A stretch of 64,000 nt of DNA, from the NCBI RefSeq assembly GCF_026340465.1, contig NZ_JAPEPC010000001.1:4574001-4638000 (forward strand), in the 5' to 3' direction. The stretch comes from Streptomyces sp. NBC_01306 (GTDB taxonomy: Bacteria > Actinomycetota > Actinomycetes > Streptomycetales > Streptomycetaceae). The notes under the pieces are model-generated. The model was not told the DNA's origin and ran no database searches. It saw only the letters and a program-made list of their open reading frames with translations. The translations under genes and the position numbers were made by a program. Shown here in pieces: positions 24,985-33,696 of this stretch. Each line of letters starts with the position of its first letter. The stretch's first letter is position 1.

Positions 24985-25866
24985 TCACTGCTCCAGGGTC
25001 AGCCCCTTGCGCAGCTTCACCAGAGTGCGCGACAGCAGCCGCGACACATGCATCTGCGAGATGCCCAGCTCTTCGCCGATCTCCGACTGCGTCATATTGG
25101 CGACGAAGCGCAGCGACAGGATCTGCCGGTCGCGCGAGGGGAGCCCGGCTATGAGGGGCTTGAGCGACTCGATGTACTCGACGCCTTCGAGGTCGTGGTC
25201 CTCGTAGCCGATCCGGTCGGCCAGCGCGCCCTCGGACTCGTCCTCCTCGGGCTGGGCGTCCAGCGAGCTCGCGGTGTACGCGTTGCTCGCCGCCATCCCT
25301 TCGACGACCTCTTCCTTGGTCAGGTCGAGGCGCGCGGCGAGTTCCGCCACGGTCGGGGAGCGGTCGAGCTGCTGGGCGAGCTCGTCGCCTGCCTTGGCGA
25401 GGTCGAGACGGAGCTCCTGGAGACGGCGCGGCACCCGCACCGACCAGGACGTGTCACGGAAGAAACGCTTGATCTCGCCGATGATCGTCGGCATCGCGAA
25501 TGTGGGGAATTCCACGCCCCTGCTGAGCTCGAAGCGGTCTATCGCCTTGATCAGACCGATCGTGCCGACCTGGATGATGTCTTCCATCGGTTCGCTGCGT
25601 GAGCGGAACCGGGAGGCGGCGAACTTGACCAGGGCCAGGTTGAGCTCGACGAGCGTGTTGCGGACATACGCGTACTCGTGCGTTCCCTCTTCGAGGGACT
25701 CCAGCCGCGAGAAGAGCGTCTTCGACAGGGCCCTGGCGTCCAGCGGGCCCACTTCGTCGTACGGCGGAATCTCAGGAAAATCCTCGATTCCGGACTCGAT
25801 CCGGTGGGGCTGGGTAGGACGTGCAGTCGACGTATCGCTGCGGGATTCGTCGAGCCGGGGTGACAT
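24985..25866 (-). CDS. sigI: SigB/SigF family alternative sigma factor
   Basis: This 293-aa sigma factor has region 2 (RNTLVELNLALVKFAASRFR, then EDIIQVGTIGLIKAIDRFEL), region 3 (RVPRRLQELR, DRSPTVAELAARLDLTKEEV) and region 4 (LPSRDRQILSLRFVANMTQS, GISQMHVSRLLSRTL). The ATG at 25866 is chosen over longer starts because GGAGGA lies just upstream. The divergent anti-anti-sigma and anti-sigma genes make a partner-switching set. The symbol follows the S. coelicolor SigI-ArsI-PrsI system, which I recall as lying beside hut genes; treat it as a homology-based name. Confidence 0.85.
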   Translation of the reverse strand: MSPRLDESRSDTSTARPTQPHRIESGIEDFPEIPPYDEVGPLDARALSKTLFSRLESLEEGTHEYAYVRNTLVELNLALVKFAASRFRSRSEPMEDIIQVGTIGLIKAIDRFELSRGVEFPTFAMPTIIGEIKRFFRDTSWSVRVPRRLQELRLDLAKAGDELAQQLDRSPTVAELAARLDLTKEEVVEGMAASNAYTASSLDAQPEEDESEGALADRIGYEDHDLEGVEYIESLKPLIAGLPSRDRQILSLRFVANMTQSEIGEELGISQMHVSRLLSRTLVKLRKGLTLEQ

Positions 25867-26019
25867 GGTGTCCTCCATGGTTCTCGGCATATGGCTGCCG
25901 ATGCCTGTGTTCAGCGGTGTAGCGGCGCCTCCGAAGCCGGCCATGTTCGAATGATGTCGCTACTACCCCTATCGGCTTGTGACGGACAAGCGCAAGTGTT
26001 AAATGTCCGTATTGGTAAG

Positions 26020-26042
26020 GTTTGTTGTGGTTGTTCGGCTAC
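26020..26042 (+). promoter_or_regulatory. Possible SigB-type promoter for the antagonist genes
   Basis: GTTT (26020-26023) and GGCTAC (26037-26042), 13 bp apart, weakly resemble the GTTT-N14-16-GGGTAC pattern of SigB-family promoters. The spacing is short, so this is tentative. Confidence 0.25.
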
Positions 26043-26114
26043 CGGTCGGCGTACGGAAGGCGTAGTCTTCGTCGCACGTCAGCGACATCTCCAACACGGC
26101 GAAGAGGAACGGAC

Positions 26115-26483
26115 ATGGACCGCGAGACGGTCGGCAGCATGAACCGGGGCCGGCTTCAGGTCGAAGTCAGGTCCGTGGGCCGGAGTGAGGTCGTGACTCC
26201 GGCAGGTGAGCTTGATCACCACACTGCCGAATTGCTGAGCGAGCCGCTGGATCAGGCGCTGGAGCGCGGCCGGTCGAGACTGGTCATCGACTGCTCCCGG
26301 CTGGAATTCTGCGACTCGACCGGACTGAACGTGCTCCTCGGGGCCCGTCTCAAGGCGGAGGCCGCCGGGGGAGGGGTTCACCTGGCCGGGATGCTTCCCG
26401 TGGTGGCCAGAGTGTTCGAGATCACAGGCGCCGAGGCGGTCTTCACCGTGCACGATTGTCTCGAAGACGCGCTGCGCGACTGA
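26115..26483 (+). CDS. arsI: STAS-domain anti-sigma factor antagonist
   Basis: This 122-aa single STAS protein (RsbV/SpoIIAA type) has TPAGELDHHTAELLSEPLDQ, VIDCSRLEFCDSTGLNVLLG and a C-terminal helix. DST at 67-69 places the phosphorylatable Ser68 in the standard position. Unphosphorylated protein would bind the anti-sigma kinase and free the sigma factor. GAAGAGGA precedes the ATG at 26115. It is the first of two plus-strand genes divergent from the sigma factor gene. Confidence 0.88.
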   Translation: MDRETVGSMNRGRLQVEVRSVGRSEVVTPAGELDHHTAELLSEPLDQALERGRSRLVIDCSRLEFCDSTGLNVLLGARLKAEAAGGGVHLAGMLPVVARVFEITGAEAVFTVHDCLEDALRD

Positions 26484-26600
26484 TCCGCACACTCTGTTGA
26501 AAGAAATGAGTGTTGTCACCATTAGGCAGGGCAGGAGTCCCTCCGCAATCTCTGTACCGCTGACTTTTTTGAACTGGTGAATCGGTGAGGTGAAGCGCTG

Positions 26601-27092
26601 ATGAGCACCACCCGGCAGCAGCCGCCGGGGGACCTCGGCCCCGAGCGCGACGGCGCCGGACCAGCCTCTACCGTGTCCGCCGAAGGCCGCATCCGCACGC
26701 TCTCCCTGCAGAGTGCGAGCGGCATTGTTCCGCTGGCGCGTGATTTCACGCGCCAGGCGCTCTACGACTGGGCCTGGCTGCCCGCCGGGAGCGCCGACCG
26801 CCGTGCCGCGGCGGAGGACGTCCTGCTGGTCGTGTCCGAGCTGGTCACCAACGCGTGCCTGCACGCCGAGGGCCCCGAGGAGCTCCGCGTCTCGTACGGG
26901 CAGAAGGTGCTCCGTCTTGAGGTCGCCGACCGTGGCGCGGGCCAGCCCGCACCGCGCAGCCCGCACCGGGCCGGCCGGCCCGGCGGGCACGGCATGTTCA
27001 TCGTGGAGCGGCTCTGCCTCGACTGGGGCGTGGTCCGTACGCCCGGCAGGCCCGGCAAGATGGTCTGGGCCGAGCTGGCCGCGCTGGCGTAG
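26601..27092 (+). CDS. prsI: Anti-sigma factor, RsbW-like serine kinase
   Basis: This 163-aa protein has a GHKL ATPase fold. The N box is SELVTNACLHA, the G1 box LEVADRGAG, and the G2 box GGHGMFIVERL. Such proteins hold a SigB-type sigma factor inactive and phosphorylate the STAS antagonist. The start ATG 26601 has GAGGTGAAG upstream. About 117 bp separate it from the STAS gene. Confidence 0.87.
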   Translation: MSTTRQQPPGDLGPERDGAGPASTVSAEGRIRTLSLQSASGIVPLARDFTRQALYDWAWLPAGSADRRAAAEDVLLVVSELVTNACLHAEGPEELRVSYGQKVLRLEVADRGAGQPAPRSPHRAGRPGGHGMFIVERLCLDWGVVRTPGRPGKMVWAELAALA

Positions 27093-27124
27093 GCCTCCCA
27101 CCTCTTCTTTCTCCTCTTCCCCCT

Positions 27125-27155
27125 GAGCGCACCGATCCGGTGCGCTCTTTGTCTT
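27125..27155 (+). terminator. Rho-independent terminator after the anti-sigma gene
   Basis: GAGCGCACC (27125-27133), loop GATCC, GGTGCGCTC (27139-27147), then TTTGTCTT. This is a classic hairpin plus T-rich tail, unusually canonical for this GC-rich genome. Confidence 0.85.
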
Positions 27156-27245
27156 CCCTCGGCAAGGGCTCCGGCGTACCTTGAGCGCCCAATCTGATGT
27201 GTCGTCAGTAACTTAGCGGCGGCATCCGGCATAAGGGGTTTCGAG

Positions 27246-27962
27246 GTGTCGTACCAGAAGCGGACAGCGTTTGCGCTGGCGGCGGCCGTCGCGGGCTCGG
27301 TGGTGCTGATGACCGCACCGGCAGCCCAGGCCGACGTGGTGGACGTCAACTACCAGTGCAAAACGCCGATCGGAAACAAAGGAGCCGTCTCGCCCATCGA
27401 CATCAAGGGCGTCAAGAGCGGCAGCGGCTACACCCTGACCATGTCCTTCCAGAAGGGCGTCTCGTCCAGCCCGGTCGAACTGGGCAAGGGCGCCATGAAG
27501 CCCAGCGCGCTCATCAAGCTGGGCGGCGCCGAGAGCGGGACGGTCCCGGTATCGGGAGCCACCAACTCGGCGGCCATACCCGCCAACTCACCCATCAAGA
27601 TCAGTGACCTGTCGGGCACCTACACGCCCAAGAAGAGCGGCAAGGTCACCTTCACCGCGTCGACGCTGACCATCAAGGCGCTCGGCACGACGACCACCTG
27701 CACTCCGTCCAACAGCCCCAAACCCTCACTGGAACTGACGGTCGCCGGATCGGGCGGCGGCGGTACGAGCGGGGGCAGCGGCTCGACGGGCGGCGGCAGT
27801 ACGAGCGGTGGCTCCGGCTCGTCGCAGAGCACCGGCGGCAGCCTGCCGAAGACCGGGCCGCTCGACTCCACGATGGCGCTCGGCACGCTCGGCGGGACCG
27901 TGCTGCTCAGCGGGGCCGCGGGGGTGCTGTGGCTGACCCGGCGGGGCCAGCGGTCCGCCTGA
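27246..27962 (+). CDS. Secreted surface protein with LPKTG sortase-type anchor
   Basis: This 238-aa protein has a signal peptide (1-29, AQA cleavage region), a mature domain (30-160) containing CKTPIGNKGAVSPIDIKG and IKALGTTTTCTP (one Cys at each end), and a Gly/Ser-rich linker. It ends LPKTG (200-204), a hydrophobic helix and RRGQRSA, i.e. a full cell-wall sorting signal. The mature domain is clearly similar to the second domain of the protein at 30162-31598. GTG 27246 follows AAGGGG. It is first in a four-gene unit. Confidence 0.8.
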   Translation: MSYQKRTAFALAAAVAGSVVLMTAPAAQADVVDVNYQCKTPIGNKGAVSPIDIKGVKSGSGYTLTMSFQKGVSSSPVELGKGAMKPSALIKLGGAESGTVPVSGATNSAAIPANSPIKISDLSGTYTPKKSGKVTFTASTLTIKALGTTTTCTPSNSPKPSLELTVAGSGGGGTSGGSGSTGGGSTSGGSGSSQSTGGSLPKTGPLDSTMALGTLGGTVLLSGAAGVLWLTRRGQRSA

Positions 27963-28009
27963 CACCTGCCGGGACCAGGGAGGCGGTCCAAGCAACAGGG
28001 AGTTCTCTC

Positions 28010-29020
28010 ATGCTCACGCGCAACATCCGTTCCGCCGTGCTCACGGCTGCCGTACTGCTCTGCTCCGCCGTGCCCGCGCTCGTACCCGCGGCCGCGGCCG
28101 AGCCGGCGGCCGGCGGACCCGGCTGGACGGCGGCGCCCGCGTCCGGCGCCGGCACCAGGCCGAGCGCCGACGGCCGCCCGTACTTCTATCTGGAGGGCGC
28201 ACCGGGGACCGTCCTGGAGGACACCCTGGCGCTGACCAACCCGGGGAAGAAGGCCGTGACCGTACGGCTGCGGGGGGCCGAGGCGTACAACACGGCATCC
28301 GGCGGGTCCGCGCTCCGCGCCACGGACCACAGCTGGATCACCCCGGCCGCCCGCACGGTGAAGGTCCCGGCGCGCACCAGCGCCCGGGTCCCCTTCAGCG
28401 TCACCGTCCCCACCACCGCCGAACCGGGTGACCACCCGGCCGCGATCGTGGCGGCGGCGGGCGGACATGAGACCGGGGTGCGGGTGCAGCTGCGGGTGAG
28501 CGGGCCCACGCTCTCGGCGCTGACCGTCGAGGACGTCCGGATCGACAAGGGCCGGGGGCTGATCCACTACACGGTGGTCAACCGCGGCAACACCGCCCTC
28601 ACCCCGCACCTCGACATACGCACCGAAGGACCCATCAGCGGCGCTCACCACATCACCGGGCGCACGCTGCCGGTGGAACTGCTGCCCGGACGGCGCGCAC
28701 AGCTCACGGAGAAGTGGCCGCATCCGCCGGCGCTCGATTCGGCGTCCGTGCACCTCGCGGTCACGGCCGGGGGCGGAGCGCACGGGACGGGGTCCGCGTC
28801 GGCGGTGTTCGTGCCGTGGTGGCGCCTGGCGGGGGCCGCGGTCCTGGTGCTCGCCGGTACGGGCGGCTGGTTCGCCGTACGGCGCAGACGCCTCCGCGGC
28901 AAGGGAGACGGAACGGGAACGGGGACGGGCTCAGGACCGGACCCGTACGAAGGCGACAGCAGCACCAGGGACATGACGTACACCGACAGCGAACCGGCGA
29001 CGGCGGGAGCGGCAACGTGA
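28010..29020 (+). CDS. DUF916-like (WxL-interacting-type) membrane-anchored protein
   Basis: This 336-aa protein has a signal peptide (about 1-30), an extracytoplasmic immunoglobulin-like part (YFYLEGAPGTVLEDTLALTN, VKVPARTSARVPFSVTVP, GDHPAAIVAAAGGH), a transmembrane helix near 270-290 and a short basic then acidic tail. The pattern matches DUF916, found in proteins that sit beside WxL proteins of low-GC Gram-positives. The ATG at 28010 has AGGGAG upstream. It overlaps the next gene by GTGA. Confidence 0.7.
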   Translation: MLTRNIRSAVLTAAVLLCSAVPALVPAAAAEPAAGGPGWTAAPASGAGTRPSADGRPYFYLEGAPGTVLEDTLALTNPGKKAVTVRLRGAEAYNTASGGSALRATDHSWITPAARTVKVPARTSARVPFSVTVPTTAEPGDHPAAIVAAAGGHETGVRVQLRVSGPTLSALTVEDVRIDKGRGLIHYTVVNRGNTALTPHLDIRTEGPISGAHHITGRTLPVELLPGRRAQLTEKWPHPPALDSASVHLAVTAGGGAHGTGSASAVFVPWWRLAGAAVLVLAGTGGWFAVRRRRLRGKGDGTGTGTGSGPDPYEGDSSTRDMTYTDSEPATAGAAT

Positions 29021-30165
29021 AGATCGAACCCGCCCGTTGGCTGCGGGCCCTCGGGAGCTGGGGGGCCGCCCTGGCCTTCCTCCTGGCACTGCTCCCCGCC
29101 CTGGTCCTGGCCCCGGCCACCGGCGCCGCCGCGGCCGGCAAGCCGGGCGCCACACTCTCCCAGCAGCAGGCGGGCAAGGGCGGCGACATCACCGTCAAGG
29201 GCACGGGCTGGCGCCCCGACGCGCTGCTCATGATGCTGATCTGCGGTCAGGCCACCCCGGCCCGGGGCGTGATCGGCGGCACCAACTCCTGCGCCAACTC
29301 CGAGGGACGCGCCGTCACCACCGACTCCAAGGGCGGCTTCAGCAAGAAGCTGCCGGTGGCCGAGCCGCCCAAACCCTGCCCGTGCGTGGTGCACATCGCG
29401 ACCGTGACCGGTGAACAGGCCGCGGCCGACGTGGTGTTCAAGGTCGCGGGGCATCCGGTCGCGGCTCTGCCGAAGCCCCCGCCCGGGAGGCTGGCGGTGC
29501 TGTCCGACGCCCGGCTCGAAGGGTCGAGCGGAGTCCTCACCTGGTTCGGGGCGCCGCCCGGCCGGACCATCGTGTTCACCGTCGGCAATCTCGGCTCGAC
29601 GCCCGTCAAGGACCCGCTCTTCTCGCTGGGCACCTCGCACGGCGTGTTCGCCCCGCAGTGGGAGGACCGGCAGTGGCACGGCACGGTCGCACCCGGCAGG
29701 AAGGCGCAGATCAGACTGGATGCCGAACTGTCGGCCGGCGCCCACGGCGACTACCAGGTCGCGGTGAAGTACGCCGGCAAGGTGCTGGTCGAGCAGCCCT
29801 GGGGGGTGGGGCGCCCGTGGGGTGTCACGTTCTTCTGGCTGCTGCTCTGCGTGGTCGTACCGGCCGCCGTGTTCCGTATCGGCATGGCGATCGTCGACAA
29901 GGTCAGGCCGCGGGGCGCACGCGGTACGGCCGGTGGCGCCGGCCGCCACCGGAACGCGCTGCTGCCCGGACTCACCCTGAGAATGCCCGCGTTGCGCAGG
30001 CCCGAGCGGGCGGCACCGCCCGGCGACGGGACGCACCCCTCTACGACCACGGTTCTGCCGTGGTTCACCCCGGACACCGCACCGTCTGAGAACAACCCGT
30101 CTGAGAAACACCTGTCTGAGAACCACCCGGCTGAGAAGCACCCGACGACGAAGGGAAACTCGTGA
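29017..30165 (+). CDS. Membrane-anchored extracellular protein of the surface cluster
   Basis: This 382-aa protein has an N-terminal signal segment (8-40), an extracellular region with two Ig-like portions (QAGKGGDITVKGTGWRPDAL; PGRTIVFTVGNLGSTPVKDP) and Cys-rich PKPCPCVVH, one transmembrane helix near 275-292, and a cytoplasmic tail. The tail ends in 15-bp-encoded repeats (SENNP, SEKHL, SENHP, AEKHP). Start GTG 29017 and the downstream GTG 30162 both overlap neighbouring stops, so the set is translationally coupled. No named family was recognised. Confidence 0.65.
   Translation: MKIEPARWLRALGSWGAALAFLLALLPALVLAPATGAAAAGKPGATLSQQQAGKGGDITVKGTGWRPDALLMMLICGQATPARGVIGGTNSCANSEGRAVTTDSKGGFSKKLPVAEPPKPCPCVVHIATVTGEQAAADVVFKVAGHPVAALPKPPPGRLAVLSDARLEGSSGVLTWFGAPPGRTIVFTVGNLGSTPVKDPLFSLGTSHGVFAPQWEDRQWHGTVAPGRKAQIRLDAELSAGAHGDYQVAVKYAGKVLVEQPWGVGRPWGVTFFWLLLCVVVPAAVFRIGMAIVDKVRPRGARGTAGGAGRHRNALLPGLTLRMPALRRPERAAPPGDGTHPSTTTVLPWFTPDTAPSENNPSEKHLSENHPAEKHPTTKGNS
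30087..30146 (+). repeat. Four 15-bp coding repeats at a gene 3' end
   Basis: Four 15-bp units of the type TCTGAGAACAACCCG encode SENNP/SEKHL/SENHP/AEKHP near the C-terminus, six codons before the stop. Confidence 0.8.
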
Positions 30166-31598
30166 TCAGACAACGGAGGATGAGCGCGGCAGGATTCGCG
30201 CTGATGCTCGGCGGTGCGGGGATCATGCTGGCCGCGGGCCCTGCCCAGGCCGCGGACGTCTCGTACAAGACCGAGTGCATACCGCCCGCGATTTCCGGGC
30301 TGCCGCCCATCGAGGGCACGACCGAGGTGGCGATCACGGCGCCCGCCACGGCGAAGGTGGGCGACGAGGTCGACGTCGTGTGGAAGACGGTCTCGGCCGC
30401 CTCCAAGAACCCCGACATCCTCGATCTGGACGCCAACACCGTGCAGCCGACCGGCACGATCAAGGTCGGCGGGGCGCAGACAGCGGATCTCGCCATGCAG
30501 GGACCCCGGACGAACCCGCCCATTCCCAAGGGCGCCCCGATGGTCCTCTCCGACATGACGGCCAAGCTGAAGCTGACCAAGGCCGGGGACGTCACGCTGA
30601 CGGCCGACAAGTACAACATCAACGTCAGCAAGCCGATCTCCACGGACACCAAGTGCTCGCCCAAGGAGACGGTGAAGTCGTCGGCCACCATCAAGGTCAC
30701 GGACGGCGGCGGAACCACCACCGGCGGGACCACGACGGGCGGTACGACCACCGGCGGTACGACGGCCGGGACGACCACCGGCGGGACCACCACGGGCGGT
30801 ACGACGGCCGGGACGACCACCGGCGGGACCACCACCGGCGGGACCACCACCGGCGGGACCACCGCCGGGACGACCACAGGCGGTACGAGCACCGGTGGGA
30901 GCACCACCGGCGGCAGCACCACGGGCGGCACCGGGGGCGCGACCGACTTTCCCGGCAAGCAGGTCTCCGTCGCCTACGCCTGCAAGACACCCATCGGCGA
31001 CAAGAACGCCACATCGCCGGTGCAGATCAACGCGAAGAAGAGCGGCGGGGACTACGGCCTCACCGTGAAGTTCAGCAAGTCCGTGATGGACAGCCCGGCC
31101 GACATTCCCGCCGGTTCGGTCGTCCCGTCCATGGACGTCAAGCTCGGCGGCTCCGACAAGGGCACGGTCCATGTGGTGGGCCCGGCCAACAAGTCGGCCA
31201 TCAAGTCGGGCGCACCCATCGAGATCCCCGACCTCACCGGCACGTACAAGCCGGGCGCGAGCGGCAAGACGACGCTCAGCCCCGGCGTACTGACGGTCAA
31301 GGCGCTCGGTACGACCACCACCTGCACCCCGCCGGCGAACGTCGCTGTCTCACTGAACCTGGACACGTCGGCCCAGCCGGGCGGCGCGTCGGGCGGCACG
31401 TCGACCGGCGGGACCACCGGCGGCACGGCGACGGGCGGCTCGGGCGGCAGCACCAGCACCAGCGGTGGCCTCGCCGAGACCGGTGCGAGTGACAACGGCG
31501 CCCTGCGGGCGCTCGGCCTGGTGGCCGGCACCGTGATCCTGCTGGGCGGCGCGGTGTTCACCTTCACCCCGTGGAGGAGGCTGCGCGGCACCCGCTGA
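30162..31598 (+). CDS. Large secreted surface protein with TTGG repeats and LAETG anchor
   Basis: This 478-aa protein has a signal peptide (1-30), a first domain (31-180, one Cys pair), a Thr/Gly linker (about 184-262) encoded by GGCGGGACCACC-type repeats, and a second domain resembling the LPKTG protein (CKTPIGDKNATSPVQI, VKALGTTTTCTP). It then ends in LAETG (437-441), a hydrophobic helix and basic residues. LAXTG is the usual class E sortase signal in Streptomyces. It is the final gene of the cluster, before a double hairpin. Confidence 0.78.
   Translation: MIRQRRMSAAGFALMLGGAGIMLAAGPAQAADVSYKTECIPPAISGLPPIEGTTEVAITAPATAKVGDEVDVVWKTVSAASKNPDILDLDANTVQPTGTIKVGGAQTADLAMQGPRTNPPIPKGAPMVLSDMTAKLKLTKAGDVTLTADKYNINVSKPISTDTKCSPKETVKSSATIKVTDGGGTTTGGTTTGGTTTGGTTAGTTTGGTTTGGTTAGTTTGGTTTGGTTTGGTTAGTTTGGTSTGGSTTGGSTTGGTGGATDFPGKQVSVAYACKTPIGDKNATSPVQINAKKSGGDYGLTVKFSKSVMDSPADIPAGSVVPSMDVKLGGSDKGTVHVVGPANKSAIKSGAPIEIPDLTGTYKPGASGKTTLSPGVLTVKALGTTTTCTPPANVAVSLNLDTSAQPGGASGGTSTGGTTGGTATGGSGGSTSTSGGLAETGASDNGALRALGLVAGTVILLGGAVFTFTPWRRLRGTR
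30711..30940 (+). repeat. Thr/Gly codon repeat array in the surface protein
   Basis: Repeated 12- and 15-bp units (GGCGGGACCACCACC and variants) encode GGTTT/GGTTAGTTT runs, a flexible wall-spanning linker. Recombination between units would change linker length in frame. Confidence 0.85.
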
Positions 31599-31603
31599 CC
31601 CGG

Positions 31604-31635
31604 CCGTGACGGCACCGGGCCCGCCGCCGTCACGG
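31604..31635. terminator. Hairpin after the surface-protein operon
   Basis: CCGTGACGGC (31604-31613) pairs with GCCGTCACGG (31626-31635). A competing pairing CACCGGGCCC with GGGCCCGGTG (31613-31622 with 31639-31648) also exists. Confidence 0.6.
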
Positions 31636-31687
31636 TGAGGGCCCGGTGTACGGGGGACAGGCCCCGGAGGCTCGGCGCGTACGACAC

Positions 31688-31722
31688 AGGCCCCGCCGCA
31701 CCTGACCGGTGCGGCGGGGCCT
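31688..31722. terminator. Hairpin after the peptide transporter gene
   Basis: AGGCCCCGCCGCACC (31688-31702) pairs perfectly with 31708-31722 over a five-base loop, 30 bp past the minus-strand stop at 31752. Confidence 0.75.
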
Positions 31723-31751
31723 GCGTACGGATGGAGCGGGTACGGACCGCG

Positions 31752-33233
31752 TCAGCGGACGTCGCCCATGAGCTCCTTGACCTTGCCGCGGTACATCCAG
31801 ACGGCTATGGCCGCGACCACCGCGAGCGCCGCTTCAAGGCCGACCATGCCGGACTTGTTGAGGTTCACCCCGGAGAGCGACATCAGGCTGGTGACGCAGT
31901 CGCCGGCCGTGACGGCGAGGAACCACACACCCATCATCTGGCTGGCGTACTTGGCCGGAGCCATCTTCGTGGTTACCGAGAGGCCGACCGGGGAGAGGCA
32001 GAGCTCGCCGACGGTCTGGACGAAGTAGATCGCCACCAGCCACATCGGGCTGACCTTCGAGCCGTCCGTCGTCGACATCAGCGGCAGCATGAAGACGAAG
32101 AAGGAGACGCCGATCAGGAAGAGACCCGAGACGAACTTGACGACCGTGCTCGGCTCCTTGCCCCTCTTGTTGAGAGCCAGCCAGATCCAGGCGACGACCG
32201 GGGCCAGCGCCATGACGAAGACCGGGTTCACCGACTGGTACCAGGACGTCGGGAAGTGGAAGCCGAGCAGGCTGTTCGTCGTGGAGTCCTCGCCGAAGAG
32301 CGACATGGTGGAGCCGCCCTGGTCGTAGATCATCCAGAAGACGGCCGCGGCCACGAAGAACCAGATGTAGCCGGAGATCTTCTTCTGCTCAAGGCCGGAC
32401 AGCTCCCGGTCGCGCTTCATGCGCACCAGGACACCGATCGGGATGAGCAGACCGAGCACGGTGATCGGGTAGAGCGCCCAGTTCTGGGTGAAGGCGCCGC
32501 TGAAGACCACGATGCCGTAGAAGACCGCGGCGATGATCAGGCAGATCAGGCCCTTGGTCAGGACCGAGCTGCGCTCCTGCGCCGACAGGGGCTTCGGGAC
32601 GACGCTGCTGCGCTCGCTCAGATGGCGCGTGCCGATGAGGAACTGGATCAGGCCCAGCGCCATACCGACCGCCGCGAGGGCGAAGCCGAGGTGCCAGTTC
32701 ACGTTCTCGCCGACCGTACCGATGACCAGCGGCGCGAAGAAGGAACCGATGTTGATGCCCATGTAGAAGACGGTGAAGCCACCATCCCTGCGCGGGTCGT
32801 CGGGGCCCTTGTACAGGTGCCCGACCATCGTCGAGATGTTGGCCTTCAGCAGCCCGGAACCGAACGCGACGAGCGCCAGACCCGCGAAGAACGAGCCCGT
32901 GCCCGGCAGCGCCAGGGTGAGGTGCCCGACCATGATGATCGAGGCCGCGATGGTGACCGTCTTGCGGGCTCCCCAGACACGGTCGCCGAACCAGCCGCCC
33001 GGCATGGTGAGCAGGTAGACCATCGCCAGGTAGATCGAGTAGATCGCCGTGGCGGTGGCGGCGCTCAGATGCGGACCGGTGCTGGACACCAGGTACAGCG
33101 GGAGCAGAGCCCTCATGCCGTAGAAGCTGAAACGCTCCCACATCTCCGTCATGAAGAGCGGTGCCAGGCCGCGGGGGTGTCCGAAGAAGGTCTTTTCCGG
33201 GGTCTCCGGTGCCTTCGTCAGGCTTGACGCCAT
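31752..33233 (-). CDS. POT/PTR family proton-dependent oligopeptide transporter
   Basis: This 493-aa MFS-type protein has about 12-14 helices and imports di- and tripeptides with protons. The POT signatures are present: MTEMWERFSFYGMRALLPLY (helix 1, with the ExxERF-type motif) and GGWFGDRVWG, then FTVFYMGINIGSFFAPLVIG. The ATG at 33233 follows AAGGAA; earlier starts lack a signal. It probably feeds peptide nitrogen together with the nearby membrane dipeptidase, although they are not in one operon. Confidence 0.92.
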   Translation of the reverse strand: MASSLTKAPETPEKTFFGHPRGLAPLFMTEMWERFSFYGMRALLPLYLVSSTGPHLSAATATAIYSIYLAMVYLLTMPGGWFGDRVWGARKTVTIAASIIMVGHLTLALPGTGSFFAGLALVAFGSGLLKANISTMVGHLYKGPDDPRRDGGFTVFYMGINIGSFFAPLVIGTVGENVNWHLGFALAAVGMALGLIQFLIGTRHLSERSSVVPKPLSAQERSSVLTKGLICLIIAAVFYGIVVFSGAFTQNWALYPITVLGLLIPIGVLVRMKRDRELSGLEQKKISGYIWFFVAAAVFWMIYDQGGSTMSLFGEDSTTNSLLGFHFPTSWYQSVNPVFVMALAPVVAWIWLALNKRGKEPSTVVKFVSGLFLIGVSFFVFMLPLMSTTDGSKVSPMWLVAIYFVQTVGELCLSPVGLSVTTKMAPAKYASQMMGVWFLAVTAGDCVTSLMSLSGVNLNKSGMVGLEAALAVVAAIAVWMYRGKVKELMGDVR

Positions 33234-33696
33234 GGTCGTTCCTTGCTTTTCGGGACGCATCGCAGAACGGTGACGCGCCCGGTGGGGGGTGGCCGGCACC
33301 GGCATGGTCCGTCCCCGCCCCACGCCTGAGGGGCCAGCCGGATGTATTCCGTACCGAAGGGGGAGACCACACAGGGATCCACGCCCCGCGCGCTTCCTCG
33401 CACACAGGGCCCGGCCGCTAGGTCATTCACTGTCCACGCGGCCGGAGTGCCAACCGCGCACAGAATAAGAGGTCTTTAGCGCGTCATGGCAGGCCAAAGA
33501 ACCCGAAGTACTGCAACAGGCGTCTCGCCACCATAAAGAGGCAGCTGCGGCATTTGAAAGGGGTTGAGACATGGATCACAGGTGAAGACAGGAACCGGCC
33601 GCTGTATCGAAGGTAACAACACGTATGGCCGCCCAGAGCCGCAGCCCTTCGCGATCACCTCACGAGCACGACCCGTCGCGGTCTACCATCACCTTC
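33234..33696. other. Divergent intergenic region (peptide transporter / response regulator)
   Basis: About 460 bp contain the promoters of two divergent genes. It is less GC-rich near 33460-33560. I see no RNA gene or credible ORF, only the TACCAT -10 at 33684 for the response regulator. Confidence 0.5.
33684..33696 (+). promoter_or_regulatory. Putative leaderless -10 for the response regulator
   Basis: TACCAT (33684-33689) is exactly 7 nt before the ATG at 33697; no ribosome-binding site is visible. Confidence 0.5.

Noticed and set aside
30711..30940. CRISPR-like regular repeats
   Set aside because: The 12- to 15-bp units are contiguous, lack spacers and encode a Thr/Gly linker in frame with a signal-peptide protein.
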